From positions 1 through 64,000 of the forward strand of contig NZ_MPIN01000004.1 in NCBI RefSeq assembly GCF_001887355.1: DNA of 64,000 nucleotides, in the 5' to 3' direction. Both the position numbers and the translations under genes were made by a program. Below, piece by piece: positions 43,301 through 52,137 of the stretch (the first letter of the stretch is position 1; each line of letters starts with the position of its first letter). The notes beneath the pieces were generated by a model. It was not told the origin of the DNA. It did no database searches and saw only the letters and a program-made list of their open reading frames with translations. The DNA is from Cystobacter ferrugineus (GTDB lineage: Bacteria; Myxococcota; Myxococcia; Myxococcales; Myxococcaceae).

Positions 43301-45608
43301 GCTCCGGTTTGGAGACTCTCCGGCCGCCTGCGTTCACGGCTTCGCCATCAGCCGCCGCATCCTGGTCGAGGGCCGTGAGCTCTCCGAGGCGCACCAGGAG
43401 ATCCAGGCGTTCGTCGAGTTCTCACGCAAGTCCAATTATCGAATCTTCGAGCTCCTGACGCGCTACTGCGAAAGGCTCGTGCAACAACTGCGAGGGCTCA
43501 CGCCCTCCTTCTCTTCTCCGGATGGAGAGGGATTCGATGAAGAGAGCGCCGAGGCGGTCATCGCCAGTGGCCGCTCGGCGCAGCACTACAACATGTTTCT
43601 CTTCATCAAGCTGCAGTCCCGCTTCATCCGCGGCGACTACGAGCAGGCGCGCCGGGCACGCGCCCTCGCCACACCGGAGGCCCGCCGAGTCCCCGGCGAC
43701 CCCGCGGCGTTCGCCTATCAGCTCTATGGGGCGCTCACCCTGGCCGCCTGCTACCGGAACGCGTCCCCCGAAGAGCAGCGGGAGTTCCTCTCCGACATCG
43801 AGACCCACCACCAACGGCTCGCGGGTTGGGCCAGGAGCTGCCCGGCGAACTACCTCGCCGCCGAGCGGCTGGTGGCCGCCGAGCTGGCCCGGCTCTCCGG
43901 CAACACCGAGGGCGCCCTGCGCGCCTACGAAGCGTCGCTGTCCGCCGCGCGCGAATACCGCGCCAACCACCTGGTGGGCCTCATCTGCGAGCTGGCCGCC
44001 CGCTTCTGCAAGGATCTGGGCCTGCCCTCGCTCACGGCCGCCTACATCCGGCAGGCCCATGAGGGCTACGTCCAGTGGGGCGCCCATGGAAAGGCCCACC
44101 AACTCGAGGAGCAGTGGCCCCAACTGCTCGTCACCCCCTCCAAACAGGAGACCACCACCACGGGCACGGGCGTGCAGCGCATCGACGCGCTCGCCGTCAT
44201 CAAGGCCCAGCAGGCCATCTCCTGCGAAATCGTCCTCGAGCGGCTGGTGGCCACCCTCATGCGCGTTGCCCTGGAGAGCGCCGGAGCGCAACGCGGCGCC
44301 TTCCTCCTGCTCCAGGACGACGCGCTCCAACTGGTGGCGCTCCAGCCCCCGTCGGAGCGCCAGGGCGAGGCCCTCCACCCCCACGAGCTGCCCCTGTCCC
44401 TGCTGGCCTACGTGCGCCGCACCGGCGAGCACGTCCTGCTCGACGACACCACCCAGCCCCACCCCTTCTCCGCCGACGTCTACTTCTCCTCGTCCTCCGC
44501 CCGCTCCGTGCTGTGCCTGCCCGTGCGCCGCCAGGACTCCCTCCAGGGCCTGCTCTACCTGGAGAACTCCCTCTCCTCCGAGACCTTCTCCCACGGCCGG
44601 CTCTCGCTCCTGGAGCACCTCGCCTCGCAGGCGGCCATCTCCATCGAGAACGCCCGCCTCTACTCGGACGTGCGCAAGGCCGAGACCGCCCTGCGCCACG
44701 CCAACGAGGAGCTGGAGGCGCGTGTCCAGCAGCGCACCCACGAGCTGAGACAGGCCCAGGCCCGGCTGGTGGAAACGGCCCGCCGGGTGGGCATGGCGGA
44801 AGTCGCCTCCAGTGTCCTGCATGACGTGGGCAACGCCCTCACCAGCATCGTCGTGGACACCGCGCTCATGCGCGGCGCCGCGGCCACCTCCCGCGTGAAC
44901 CGCTTCCGGCAGGCCGCCATCCTCCTGGAGGACAACCGCGCCCGGCTCGCGGAGTTCCTCACCCAGGACGCACGCGGCCGCCACATGGTGGACTACCTCA
45001 TCCGCCTGTCCGAGGAGCTGGAGCAGGAACACACCTCCCTCTCCAAGAACCTGGAGGCACTGGACTCCAACGTGGCACGGGTGCGCGCCATCGTGGAGAG
45101 CCAGCAGGCACATGCCACCTCCACCCTGCTGCTGGAGGAGTGTGACCTGGGCGAGCTGGTGGACGAGGCCCTGCGCCTGCAACAGGGCGCCCTGTTCCAG
45201 GCGGGCATCACCGTCTCCCGGGAGGTGCAAGACCTTCCGCCCGTGAAGACAGACAAGCACAAGGTGCTCACCATCCTGCTCAACCTGTTGAGCAACGCGC
45301 GTCAGGCCATGGAGGCCCACCCCCAGGAAGAGCCCCGCCTCACCCTCCGCGCGGCGCTCGAGGACGGCTGGGTATGCCTGCAAGTGGTGGACACGGGGGT
45401 GGGCATCGCCCCGGACATCCGCGAGCACCTCTTCACCCAGGGCTTCACCACCCGCGCCGAGGGCCACGGCATCGGCCTGCACTCCAGCGCGCTCGCCGTG
45501 CGGCTCCTGGGCGGCCGCCTCTCGCTGGACAGCGAGGGGCTGGGCCACGGCACCACCGCGACCCTGCTCATTCCCATTCACGCCCCGCTCGCCGCGGCCC
45601 AACGCTGA
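40323..45608 (+). CDS. Giant hybrid signalling protein: Ser/Thr kinase + AAA ATPase + TPR-like region + GAF + histidine kinase
   Basis: A 1,761-residue protein. Residues 1-~270 form a Ser/Thr kinase (Lys36, HKDIKPGN with Asp128, DFG Asp146). Residues ~290-650 are a STAND-type ATPase with Walker A GYSGIGKSS (~322-330) and Walker B LVLFLDDLQWAD (around 453). Residues ~740-1260 are helical TPR-like repeats. About 1290-1450 is a GAF domain. A coiled coil with VQQRTHELRQAQARLVE leads to an H-box (SSVLHDVGNAL, His1500) and a HATPase with the N-box near Asn1658, DTGVGIAP, and GFTTRAEGHGIGLHSS. It has no membrane segment. The architecture matches the PknK/MalT-like multi-sensor kinase family of cyanobacteria and myxobacteria. 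Start: ATG 40323. Confidence 0.92.
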   Translation: MLQLPGYALLGLLQSTSSNLLYRALREVDGQPVILKTPRSDFPGARERAHLQHEYTLLQRLRDTPGVIQVHAYELLQERPVLVLENVGGTSLSEHLEQPFPLARFLPIALDLCTTLAEVHRRGVIHKDIKPGNILLSSIGQPWLIDFGISTLQRTQHVEAGPATLVEGTPAYMSPEQTGRMNRALDYRTDLYSLGITFYQLLTGRLPFAGSDLLEWFHAHLAQAPLPPHQVVRGLPPALSALVMKLLSKRAEDRYQGAEGLRFDLECVLNGEQDFPLGQKDVPARFLLPQRLYGRHAEVATLREAFERVAQTGRPEWVLVRGYSGIGKSSVVKELHQPVLHCRGFFLRGKFDQNQRDEPYATVVQALRGLIQHLLASSDEEVASWRQRLLHALEGQAQVLLDLVPQLELILGKQPAVEELPADAAQHRVHRLFQRLLSVFATGKHPLVLFLDDLQWADAASLALLQYLMTHPDTPSLLWVGAYRDNEVTPTHPLMLTLATARKAGTRFEDIHLGALSLEQTRQLVADALPGAQEDMVHPLSALVWEKTAGNPFFLLQLLQTLHQEELVTRALEGGWRWDEAGVKACGYSDNVVDFMAGRLRQLPPDTQHLLQLAAGVGNAFPLSLLALLAERDVLEVERCLEPALMEGLVVQASPLELKFPHDRIQQAAHGLTPKDQRQRLHLRIGRLLLRGLSPEELEERLFDVVGQLNAGVDLLEDVEERTRLAHLNARAGFRARNSTAHQSAVSHLGLAFSLLPGDPWETHPELAFKLRLAHASSKLVLGRVTQALQLVDEASRHARTRLDIASAYLLKSRLLTVMGDAQAAMRNLLECLERFGIVLPPSPSAEELRAAGEELEGLLERHSVESLLDLPTVTDPDVTATQNALASLATLALFISPGLSTIAALRSVVLSIRHGNTEASANSYVLCAIWYCLIRQKYEKAHAFGKLAHELIERHPNSIYRGRVLAFYAPLASLREPFAETHKYSLAAFEHALRFGDSPAACVHGFAISRRILVEGRELSEAHQEIQAFVEFSRKSNYRIFELLTRYCERLVQQLRGLTPSFSSPDGEGFDEESAEAVIASGRSAQHYNMFLFIKLQSRFIRGDYEQARRARALATPEARRVPGDPAAFAYQLYGALTLAACYRNASPEEQREFLSDIETHHQRLAGWARSCPANYLAAERLVAAELARLSGNTEGALRAYEASLSAAREYRANHLVGLICELAARFCKDLGLPSLTAAYIRQAHEGYVQWGAHGKAHQLEEQWPQLLVTPSKQETTTTGTGVQRIDALAVIKAQQAISCEIVLERLVATLMRVALESAGAQRGAFLLLQDDALQLVALQPPSERQGEALHPHELPLSLLAYVRRTGEHVLLDDTTQPHPFSADVYFSSSSARSVLCLPVRRQDSLQGLLYLENSLSSETFSHGRLSLLEHLASQAAISIENARLYSDVRKAETALRHANEELEARVQQRTHELRQAQARLVETARRVGMAEVASSVLHDVGNALTSIVVDTALMRGAAATSRVNRFRQAAILLEDNRARLAEFLTQDARGRHMVDYLIRLSEELEQEHTSLSKNLEALDSNVARVRAIVESQQAHATSTLLLEECDLGELVDEALRLQQGALFQAGITVSREVQDLPPVKTDKHKVLTILLNLLSNARQAMEAHPQEEPRLTLRAALEDGWVCLQVVDTGVGIAPDIREHLFTQGFTTRAEGHGIGLHSSALAVRLLGGRLSLDSEGLGHGTTATLLIPIHAPLAAAQR

Positions 45609-45690
45609 GCACGACACAAGCGTGTCTTGCGCCTGACGGGGAACAGGGATAGGGAGGCGCTCCCCCCTTCCCCGCCGGAGCCCTCCCCCC

Positions 45691-46047
45691 GTGTTGGACC
45701 CCCGAGACCGCCGAGACCTGGCATGCCTGGGCCTGGTGGTCCTGGTGTACGGGCTCGCGTTGGCGCCGGTGCTCCACGCGGCGGTGGGCCATGGCCACTC
45801 CCATTCCCGGCGCCACGCCCACGCGGCCCTGGATGCGAGCGGCCACGAGCGGCAACCCGTCCTGGGCGCCGTGGAACACCAGCACCCGGCGGGCTCCGTG
45901 GAGCACCTGCTCGCGCTGGCCGTGGCCCGCGTGGAGGTGCACGCCCCCGCGGTCCGCTGGATGCCCCTGCGGTGGGAAGTCTCCCGGGGGCCGTTGTGGC
46001 TGCCAGGTGAGCCACTCCGCCCCACGGCGATGCCGCAAGGCCCCTAG
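45691..46047 (+). CDS. Small histidine-rich membrane protein beside TonB receptor
   Basis: A 118-residue protein with one N-terminal hydrophobic segment (LACLGLVVLVYGLALAPVLH), then a His-rich stretch AVGHGHSHSRRHAHA and further His residues (VEHQHPAGSVEHLL). GHGHSHSRRHAHA-type loops are typical of zinc- or nickel/cobalt-binding proteins, for example the His loops of ZIP and CDF transporters. Start GTG at 45691 (TTG three bases later also possible), with a GGAG about 10 bp upstream. It precedes the TonB receptor gene on the same strand and probably forms an operon with it. I infer a metal-binding or relay role. Confidence 0.6.
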   Translation: MLDPRDRRDLACLGLVVLVYGLALAPVLHAAVGHGHSHSRRHAHAALDASGHERQPVLGAVEHQHPAGSVEHLLALAVARVEVHAPAVRWMPLRWEVSRGPLWLPGEPLRPTAMPQGP

Positions 46048-46128
46048 TCCCGGCCCCTCCGGAAGTCAGTCAAAAGCGTGCGCCCCGCGAAGGCGGGAGC
46101 GCCAGGCATTGGTCTGTCCGAGCCCTCC

Positions 46129-48261
46129 GTGATTCCACTCTGTCTGTTGCTCTGTGCCTCCCTGTCCCCCTGGGACGGTGGAGGAATGGAAGACGTCCCA
46201 CCCTTGCCCGAGGAGCGGCGCGAAGAGACGCCAGCTCCGCCCATTCAAGAGCCTCCCCCCGAGGAGCCTCCCCCCGAAGAGCCTCCGCCCCCGCCCTCCG
46301 CGAACACCACGGTGCGCGCCGCGCGGCCGGCGCATGGCGCGTCCGAGCTCACGCTCGGCCGGGAGGTGCTGGACACGGCGCCCCGGAAGGGCGCGGTGGA
46401 CGTGCTGCGGCTGGTGCCGGGGCTCGTCGCCTCGCGGCATGGCGGCGAGGGCAAGGCGCAGCAGCTCTTCCTGCGCGGCTTCGACGCGCTCCACGGCCAG
46501 GACGTGGAGCTGAACGTGGGGGGCCTGCCCGTCAATGAGGTGAGCCACATCCACGCACTGGGCTACGCGGACCTGAACTTCATCATCCCCGAGGTGGTGC
46601 GCGAGCTCCGGGTGACGGAAGGCTCCTACCGGGCCGCCCAGGGCGACTTCGCGGTGGCGGGGACGGTGCGGCTGGAGCTGGGCCTCGAGGAGCCCGGCGT
46701 GCTGCTGTCGGGGACCCTGGGCCAGTACGGGCAACACCGGGTGGTGGCCGCCTTCCGCCCGGGAGACGACGCGGAGACCTTCGCCGCGGTGGAGCTGGGC
46801 GAGGGCCAGGGCTTCGGACCAGGGAGGACTTTCGGGCGGGCCTCCCTGCTCGCCCAGGCGGTGACACGAGTGGAGACGGGCGCGGGCGCGCTGCGGCTGC
46901 GAGCGCTCGCGGGCAGCTACACCACGCGCTTCGACTCCCCCGGCGTCGTGCGCGAGGACGATCTGCTCTCGGGGCGCAGCGGCTTCTTCGACGCCTCCTT
47001 CGCCCGGCAGGGCGGCGCGGCGACCCGGCACCAACTGCTGCTCGGCATGGAGCTGCCGCGGCGGGGCACGGAGCGCACGCTGCTGGAGGTCTTCGGTCTG
47101 CTGACGGACCTGCGCGTGCGCAACAACTTCACCGGCTTCCGGGTGGACGCGCGCGGGGACGGGCTGGAGCAGACACATGACGCGCGGACGCTGGGCGTGC
47201 GCGCGGAACACCGGCGGCACGTCGAGGTGCTCGGCGAGGACGTGGCGCTGGAGCTGGGCCTGGGCGCCCGGAGGGATGGCGCCACCCAGACCCAGCGCCG
47301 CTACCGGGAGACGGATGGCACCTTCTTCGCCAACGAGGTGGACGCCGAGTTCGTGCAGACGAACGCGTGGGGCTACGCGGAGGCGCGGCTCATCCTCGGC
47401 GCCTGGAGCCTGATGCTCGGAGGCCGGGCGGACGCGTTGGGCGTGGAGGTGTTCGACACCCTCGCCTTCCAGGATCCCCGCTACACCGACGGCCAGGGCT
47501 ACTCCCGCGGAGCCTTCGGCATGCACCTGGGCGCGAAGGCGGGACTCGAGTACGCCCTCACCGAGCACTGGCGGCTGTTCGCCAACTACGGCGACGGCTT
47601 CCGCTCCCCACAGGCCCGGAGCCTGTCGGAGGGCGAGCGCACCCCGTTCGTCTCGGTCCGCAGCGCGGAGCTGGGAGCCCGGCGGGAGGGAGAGCGGGTG
47701 GCGGCGCAGCTCAGCCTGTTCGGCTCGCAGGTGGAGGATGACGTCTTCTTCGATCACACGGTGGGCACCACGGCCTTCACCGGCGAGACGGTGCGCGCGG
47801 GGCTGTCGGCGGCGCTTCAGACCCGGCCCCTTCCCGGGGTGACCGCGGCGCTGAGCGCGACGGTGGCGCACGCGCGGGTGCTCGCGACGAACACCTTGCT
47901 GCCCTACTTCGCGCCCCTGGTGGCCCGGGGCGACGTGGGCTGGAACCGGACCGTGCCCGTGTGGGGAGAATCCCTGGCGCTCAGCGCGGGGCTCGGCATG
48001 ACGCTCCTCGGGCCGAGGCCCCTGCCCTTCGACGAATACAGCCGCACGGTGTTCCTCGCGGACGTGCTCCTGGGCGCGCGGCTGCGGGGCGTGGCCCTGC
48101 GGCTCGAGGTGCAGAACGTCCTGGATGCGCGGTGGCGCGACGGCGAGTTCGTGTACGGCTCGCGCTTCGATCCCCAGGCACCCGCGAGCCTCGTGCCCAG
48201 CCGGCATTTCACCGCGGGACCGCCTCGAACGGCCTCGCTCACCCTGGAGGTCCATCTGTGA
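46129..48261 (+). CDS. TonB-dependent outer-membrane receptor
   Basis: A protein of about 710 residues. The GTG at 46129 gives a compact signal peptide (MIPLCLLLCASLSP); a GTG at 46078 would add 17 residues. A Pro/Glu-rich linker (PPPEEPPPEEPPPPP) leads to the plug domain (DVLRLVPGLVASRHGGEGKA; FLRGFDALHGQDVELNVGGL; VNEVSHIHALGYADLNFIIP; AQGDFAVAGTV) and the barrel. The C-terminus ends TASLTLEVHL, as expected for assembly by BAM. The plug's His pair in NEVSHIHALGY is common in this receptor subgroup. TonB receptors import chelated metals or other scarce nutrients. The His-rich neighbour and two downstream lipoproteins suggest a metal; direct proof is lacking. Confidence 0.9.
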   Translation: MIPLCLLLCASLSPWDGGGMEDVPPLPEERREETPAPPIQEPPPEEPPPEEPPPPPSANTTVRAARPAHGASELTLGREVLDTAPRKGAVDVLRLVPGLVASRHGGEGKAQQLFLRGFDALHGQDVELNVGGLPVNEVSHIHALGYADLNFIIPEVVRELRVTEGSYRAAQGDFAVAGTVRLELGLEEPGVLLSGTLGQYGQHRVVAAFRPGDDAETFAAVELGEGQGFGPGRTFGRASLLAQAVTRVETGAGALRLRALAGSYTTRFDSPGVVREDDLLSGRSGFFDASFARQGGAATRHQLLLGMELPRRGTERTLLEVFGLLTDLRVRNNFTGFRVDARGDGLEQTHDARTLGVRAEHRRHVEVLGEDVALELGLGARRDGATQTQRRYRETDGTFFANEVDAEFVQTNAWGYAEARLILGAWSLMLGGRADALGVEVFDTLAFQDPRYTDGQGYSRGAFGMHLGAKAGLEYALTEHWRLFANYGDGFRSPQARSLSEGERTPFVSVRSAELGARREGERVAAQLSLFGSQVEDDVFFDHTVGTTAFTGETVRAGLSAALQTRPLPGVTAALSATVAHARVLATNTLLPYFAPLVARGDVGWNRTVPVWGESLALSAGLGMTLLGPRPLPFDEYSRTVFLADVLLGARLRGVALRLEVQNVLDARWRDGEFVYGSRFDPQAPASLVPSRHFTAGPPRTASLTLEVHL

Positions 48262-49019
48262 AACGTGTGTTGCTTCCCCCCGCCCTGCTCCTCCTCGTGC
48301 TCCTGGCGAGCTGTGGCACGGGAGCCCAACGGCGCACCTTCCCCGTGGAGATGACGCTCCAGCCCATGACGGGCCCGAACGAGCGGGGCTGGACGGTGAC
48401 CCCGGAGGCCCTCCATGTCTCCGTGGGCCCCGTGCGCTTCTACGAGGGGCACGTGCTGCTCTCCCACCGCGCGCCCCGCTTCGATCCCTTCTTCCTGCTG
48501 GGTGGCACGGCATGGGCCCACCCGGGGCACTACCTCCCGGGCGACGCCATGGCCGAGGTCCTGAGCACCACGGTGGTGGACCTGCTGGCGGCCTCTCCCA
48601 CGGTGCTCGGCCAGGCCAACGCGGTGACGGGGGACTACGGCTCGATGGAGCTGACGCTGCCCATCCCCTCGGCCACGGGTGACGCGGTGGCCCCCCTGGG
48701 AGGCCATGCGGTGCGCGTGCGCGGCACGGCGACTCACACGGATGGACGGCGGGTGCGCTTCGACGCGGCCCTGGATCTGCCCAAGCCCATCGAGGGCATC
48801 CGCTTCGAGCGGGCGCTGGCCGAGGAGGTGGGCCGGGTGCGCATCACCGTCGACTTGAACACGTGGTTGGGCCGGATCGACTTCGCCACGGCGTCCCCCC
48901 CGGACGCGGATGGCGTGTCCACGTTCCCCACCGGAAGCCAGGCGATGAACGCCCTGGTGCGGGGCGTGGAGGACACGGGCGCCTACGTCGTGACGTGGGT
49001 GGAAGGAGCAACGCAATGA
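48258..49019 (+). CDS. Lipoprotein downstream of TonB receptor, unknown family
   Basis: A 253-residue lipoprotein: MKRVLLPPALLLLVLLASC. GTG start at 48258 with GGAGG 7 bases upstream overlaps the receptor stop by 4 nt (GTGA). The mature part is beta-rich, with VEMTLQPMTGPNERGWTVTP, a loop containing WAHPGHYLPGDAM and a terminal [13 protein letters not shown]. The HPGHY segment could bind metal. It has the general look of periplasmic or outer-membrane MbnP-like accessory proteins found with TonB receptors. I do not name a family. The tight overlaps with both neighbours show that it works in the same uptake locus. Confidence 0.72.
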   Translation: MKRVLLPPALLLLVLLASCGTGAQRRTFPVEMTLQPMTGPNERGWTVTPEALHVSVGPVRFYEGHVLLSHRAPRFDPFFLLGGTAWAHPGHYLPGDAMAEVLSTTVVDLLAASPTVLGQANAVTGDYGSMELTLPIPSATGDAVAPLGGHAVRVRGTATHTDGRRVRFDAALDLPKPIEGIRFERALAEEVGRVRITVDLNTWLGRIDFATASPPDADGVSTFPTGSQAMNALVRGVEDTGAYVVTWVEGATQ

Positions 49020-49843
49020 AGAAGCTGATGCTGGGATTGGGCTTGCTGGGGCTGGCGTCATGCGGTGGAGGCACGGGAGACCTGACCATCACCACCTACG
49101 GGGAGGACTACATCGAGAAGGAAATCCCCGCGACGGCGTTCGAGGACGGCTGGTCGGTGAAGTTCTCCAAGTTCCTGGTCACCATTGGAGAGGTGAAGGT
49201 GGCCTCCCACGATGGAAAGGTGGCCGCGGAGTCCACGGGGGCCAAGGTCTTCGACGTGCACCAGCCCGGCCCCGTGACGGTGGCGAACTTCCCGGGGCTG
49301 CCGGCGGCGGACTGGGACACGGTGAGCTATGCCATCGCCCCGTCGGCGAGCGCGCAGGCGGGCAACGCGAGCGCCGAGGACGTGGAGCGGATGAAGACGA
49401 GCGGTTGGTCCGTGTTCGTGCAAGGCGTGGCGACGAAGGGCACGGAGACGAAGCGCTTCGAGTGGGGCTTTCCGACCAACACCCTCTACGAGAAGTGCGA
49501 GCACCCGGACCTCGGCGAGGGCGTGACCGTGCCCAACGGGGGCGAGGAGATGCTGCAATTCACCATCCACGGGGACCACCTGTTCTTCGATGACCTCCAG
49601 TCGCCGGACGCGAAGATGCGCTTCGACGCGCTCGCCGCCGCCGACCAGGCGGGCATCGTCGGCGCGGACGGACAGATCACCCTCGAGGAGCTGGAGCTGG
49701 TGGACCTGACGCAACTGCCCCCGGAGCAGTACGGCACCGGCGGCGCCTCGCGGGTGCGCAACCTGCGCGACTTCGTCACCGCCCTGGTCCGCACGGTGGG
49801 CCACTACCGGGGCGAGGGCGAGTGCGCGCCGCGCGTGCGCTGA
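49016..49843 (+). CDS. Lipoprotein, last gene of the TonB receptor locus
   Basis: A 275-residue lipoprotein, [16 protein letters not shown], followed by a Gly-rich linker (GGGTGD). Its ATG overlaps the previous stop by 4 nt (ATGA) and has AAGGAG upstream. The mature protein is beta-rich ([38 protein letters not shown]) and has an acidic C-terminal segment, [16 protein letters not shown], that resembles half of an EF-hand. Two Cys residues (EKCEHP, GECAPR) may form a disulfide. It probably works in the periplasm or outer membrane with the receptor. Unrecognised family. Confidence 0.72.
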   Translation: MKKLMLGLGLLGLASCGGGTGDLTITTYGEDYIEKEIPATAFEDGWSVKFSKFLVTIGEVKVASHDGKVAAESTGAKVFDVHQPGPVTVANFPGLPAADWDTVSYAIAPSASAQAGNASAEDVERMKTSGWSVFVQGVATKGTETKRFEWGFPTNTLYEKCEHPDLGEGVTVPNGGEEMLQFTIHGDHLFFDDLQSPDAKMRFDALAAADQAGIVGADGQITLEELELVDLTQLPPEQYGTGGASRVRNLRDFVTALVRTVGHYRGEGECAPRVR

Positions 49844-49874
49844 ACGCCCCCGGCCATCTCCCAGTGGAATGCCG

Positions 49875-49896
49875 CCCCCTCACGAGGTAGAGGGGG
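49875..49896 (+). terminator. Weak hairpin after the TonB locus
   Basis: CCCCCTC (49875-49881), loop ACGAGGTA, GAGGGGG (49890-49896): a 7-bp GC stem 32 bp after the last lipoprotein stop and 24 bp before the ROK kinase start. No T-run. A possible terminator or leader structure. Confidence 0.35.
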
Positions 49897-49919
49897 GGGC
49901 CTCTGACCAGGAGATCGCC

Positions 49920-50831
49920 GTGAAGACACTGTTGGGTGGCATCGAGGCGGGAGGCACCAAGTTCGTATGCGCCGTGGGGACGGGCCCGGACGACATCCGG
50001 GCGCTCGTGCGCATTCCCACCACGACCCCCGAGGTCACCATCGGCCAGGCCCTGGCGTTCTTCCAGGAGCAGACACGCCAGCACGGCCCCCTGGCCGGTC
50101 TGGGCATCGCGTCCTTCGGCCCGGTGGAGCTGCATCCGGACTCGCCGGCGTATGGCTTCATCACCTCCACGCCCAAGCCGGGCTGGAGGAACGCCGACCT
50201 GGCCGGTCCGTTCCGCCGCGCCCTGGACATCCCCATCGGCTTCGACACCGACGTGAATGGCGCGGCCCTGGGAGAAAAACAGTGGGGCGCGGCCCAGGGG
50301 CTCGACACGTTCATCTACCTCACGGTGGGCACGGGCATCGGCGGAGGAGCGCTCATCAACGGCCGGCTGGTGCACGGCCTGCTCCATCCGGAGATGGGCC
50401 ACTTCCGCCCGCCCCGCGACGCGAAGGCGGATCCCTTCCCCGGCTGCTGCCCCTTCCATGGCGACTGCTTCGAGGGGCTCGCGTCCGGTCCCGCCCTGGA
50501 GAAGCGCTGGGGCCAGCGCGCCGAGTCCCTGCCGCCGGAGCACCCGGCCTGGGCGCTCGAGGCGCACTACATCGCGCAGGCCCTCGCCAACTACATCTGC
50601 ATCCTCTCCCCCCAGCGCCTCATCCTCGGCGGAGGGGTGATGGCCCAGGGACACCTCTTCCCCCAGGTGCGCGCCGAGGTGCTCCGCCTGCTCAACGGCT
50701 ACATCCAGGCGCCCGCCCTGCTCGAGCACCTGGACTCGTACATCGTGCCCCCGGGACTGGGAGACCGCGCCGGGGTGCTGGGCGCCCTCGCCCTCGCCCT
50801 GGACGCGGCGCGTCCGGGGCGGGGCGGCTGA
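49920..50831 (+). CDS. ROK-family sugar kinase (fructokinase-like)
   Basis: A 303-residue cytoplasmic kinase. GTG start at 49920, with AGGAG seven bases upstream. ATP motif [15 protein letters not shown] at the N-terminus; [17 protein letters not shown] contains the catalytic Asp; [11 protein letters not shown] is the second phosphate loop. The ROK zinc motif is EMGHF...[19 protein letters not shown] (one His, three Cys). This wording fits fructokinases of the ROK family. It phosphorylates a hexose, probably fructose, with ATP. It is convergent with the sugar-binding lipoprotein gene (4 bp between stops); no other transporter parts are nearby. Confidence 0.9.
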   Translation: MKTLLGGIEAGGTKFVCAVGTGPDDIRALVRIPTTTPEVTIGQALAFFQEQTRQHGPLAGLGIASFGPVELHPDSPAYGFITSTPKPGWRNADLAGPFRRALDIPIGFDTDVNGAALGEKQWGAAQGLDTFIYLTVGTGIGGGALINGRLVHGLLHPEMGHFRPPRDAKADPFPGCCPFHGDCFEGLASGPALEKRWGQRAESLPPEHPAWALEAHYIAQALANYICILSPQRLILGGGVMAQGHLFPQVRAEVLRLLNGYIQAPALLEHLDSYIVPPGLGDRAGVLGALALALDAARPGRGG

Positions 50832-50835
50832 AGCC

Positions 50836-51978
50836 TCAGGGCTGGAGCTGCGCGGACGCGCACGCGGTCGCGTAGGCGCCCTCGCAGATCTGCGCGGGCG
50901 TCCAGAAGCCGTCGGCGACGACGGTGCTCTTCACGTTGTCCTTGGTGACGACCTGGGCGGGCAGGAGGATGGACGGCACGTCCTTCATGCCGTTGTTCAC
51001 CTTGCCATTGATCCGGCCCTCCGGGGGCTGGCCCGTGCGCAGCAGCGCCACGGCGACCTCGGCGGCGATCTCTCCCTCCGTCTTGATGGCCTTGTAGACG
51101 GTCATGTACTGATCGCCGGTGAGGATGCGCTGGATGGCGGCCAGCTCCGCGTCCTGGCCGGTGACGGGCGGCAGCGGATTGAGGCCCGCCGCCTTCATCG
51201 CCGCGATGGCGCCGCTCGCCGTGCCGTCGTTGGCGCAGTACACGCCCGCGATGTTCTCCTTGCCGAGCCGGGTGATGGCCTGCTCCATCTGCTGCTGCGC
51301 CTTGTCCGGGCTCCAGTCCGGGGTGTCGTACTCGGCGCCGACCTTCAGGCCGCTGCCGTCGATGACGCTGTGCGAGCCCTTCTTGTAGAGCGTCGCGTTG
51401 TTGTCCGTGGGCGAGCCGTGGATCATCACGATGGTGCCCGAGCCCTTGCCATCCGCCTTCAGCTTGTCCGCCAGGGCCTGACCCTGGAGCTTGCCCACCT
51501 GCTCGTTGTCGAAGGAGATGTAGTAGTCCACGTCCGCGTTGAGGATGAGGCGCTCGTAGCTGAGCACCGCCACCTTCGACTGACGGGCGCGCGCGACGAT
51601 GGCCGCCGAGGAGGCCGAGTCCACCGGATCCAACACGAGCACCTTCGCCCCGTTGGTCAGGGCCGCCTCGGCCTGGTTCTGCTGCTTGGCGGCGTCCTGG
51701 TCGGCGTTGCTGTAGAGGATCTCGCAGTCCGGACACAGCTCGCGCACCTTGCGCTCGAAGTGCGGACGGTCATGGGTTTCATAGCGCGCCGTCTTCGACT
51801 CGGGCAGCAGCAGGGCGATCTTCCCGCCCGAGGCCGCTGGAGCTTCGCCCTCCTTCTGAGCCGTGGCCGGAGTGCCCTTGGCCTCCGGGTTGTCGCGCTT
51901 GCAGGCGGGGGCCAGGAGCAACAGCGCGGCGAGCATTCCAGCGGTGCGAATCGGAGACGTCGGTGAATGCATGTGCAT
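50836..51978 (-). CDS. XylF-like periplasmic sugar-binding lipoprotein
   Basis: A 380-residue ABC-type sugar-binding protein. Signal MHMHSPTSPIRTAGMLAALL with lipobox APAC. The mature sequence follows the XylF/RbsB periplasmic-binding fold, in particular VLSYERLILNADVDYYISFD then NEQVGKLQGQALAD, which closely follows D-xylose-binding XylF. Later AGVYCANDGTASGAIAAMKA and LPPVTGQDAELAAIQRI complete the pattern. ATG 51978 has AAGGA upstream. It delivers a pentose or related sugar to an ABC transporter; the ATPase and permease are not in this window. It lies downstream of the methyltransferase pseudogene on the same strand. Confidence 0.85.
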   Translation of the reverse strand: MHMHSPTSPIRTAGMLAALLLLAPACKRDNPEAKGTPATAQKEGEAPAASGGKIALLLPESKTARYETHDRPHFERKVRELCPDCEILYSNADQDAAKQQNQAEAALTNGAKVLVLDPVDSASSAAIVARARQSKVAVLSYERLILNADVDYYISFDNEQVGKLQGQALADKLKADGKGSGTIVMIHGSPTDNNATLYKKGSHSVIDGSGLKVGAEYDTPDWSPDKAQQQMEQAITRLGKENIAGVYCANDGTASGAIAAMKAAGLNPLPPVTGQDAELAAIQRILTGDQYMTVYKAIKTEGEIAAEVAVALLRTGQPPEGRINGKVNNGMKDVPSILLPAQVVTKDNVKSTVVADGFWTPAQICEGAYATACASAQLQP

Positions 51979-52137
51979 CCGTCCTTCTTCAGAGGAGAAG
52001 ATCTCCTCGGGGGGTAAGGAGCGGCATCCTCGCGCCGTCCCAGAAGGAACGACAAGTTTTCGAGTGAGGCCCCCACGCCACCGCTCGGGGAGAGAAGGCG
52101 GCCGGGAAAATTCTGACAAGGGTGTGCCCCGGACTGT

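Noticed and set aside
45611-45640. Small inverted repeat GACAC-AAGC-GTGTC after the hybrid kinase gene
   Set aside because: Only a 5-bp stem; too weak to call a terminator.
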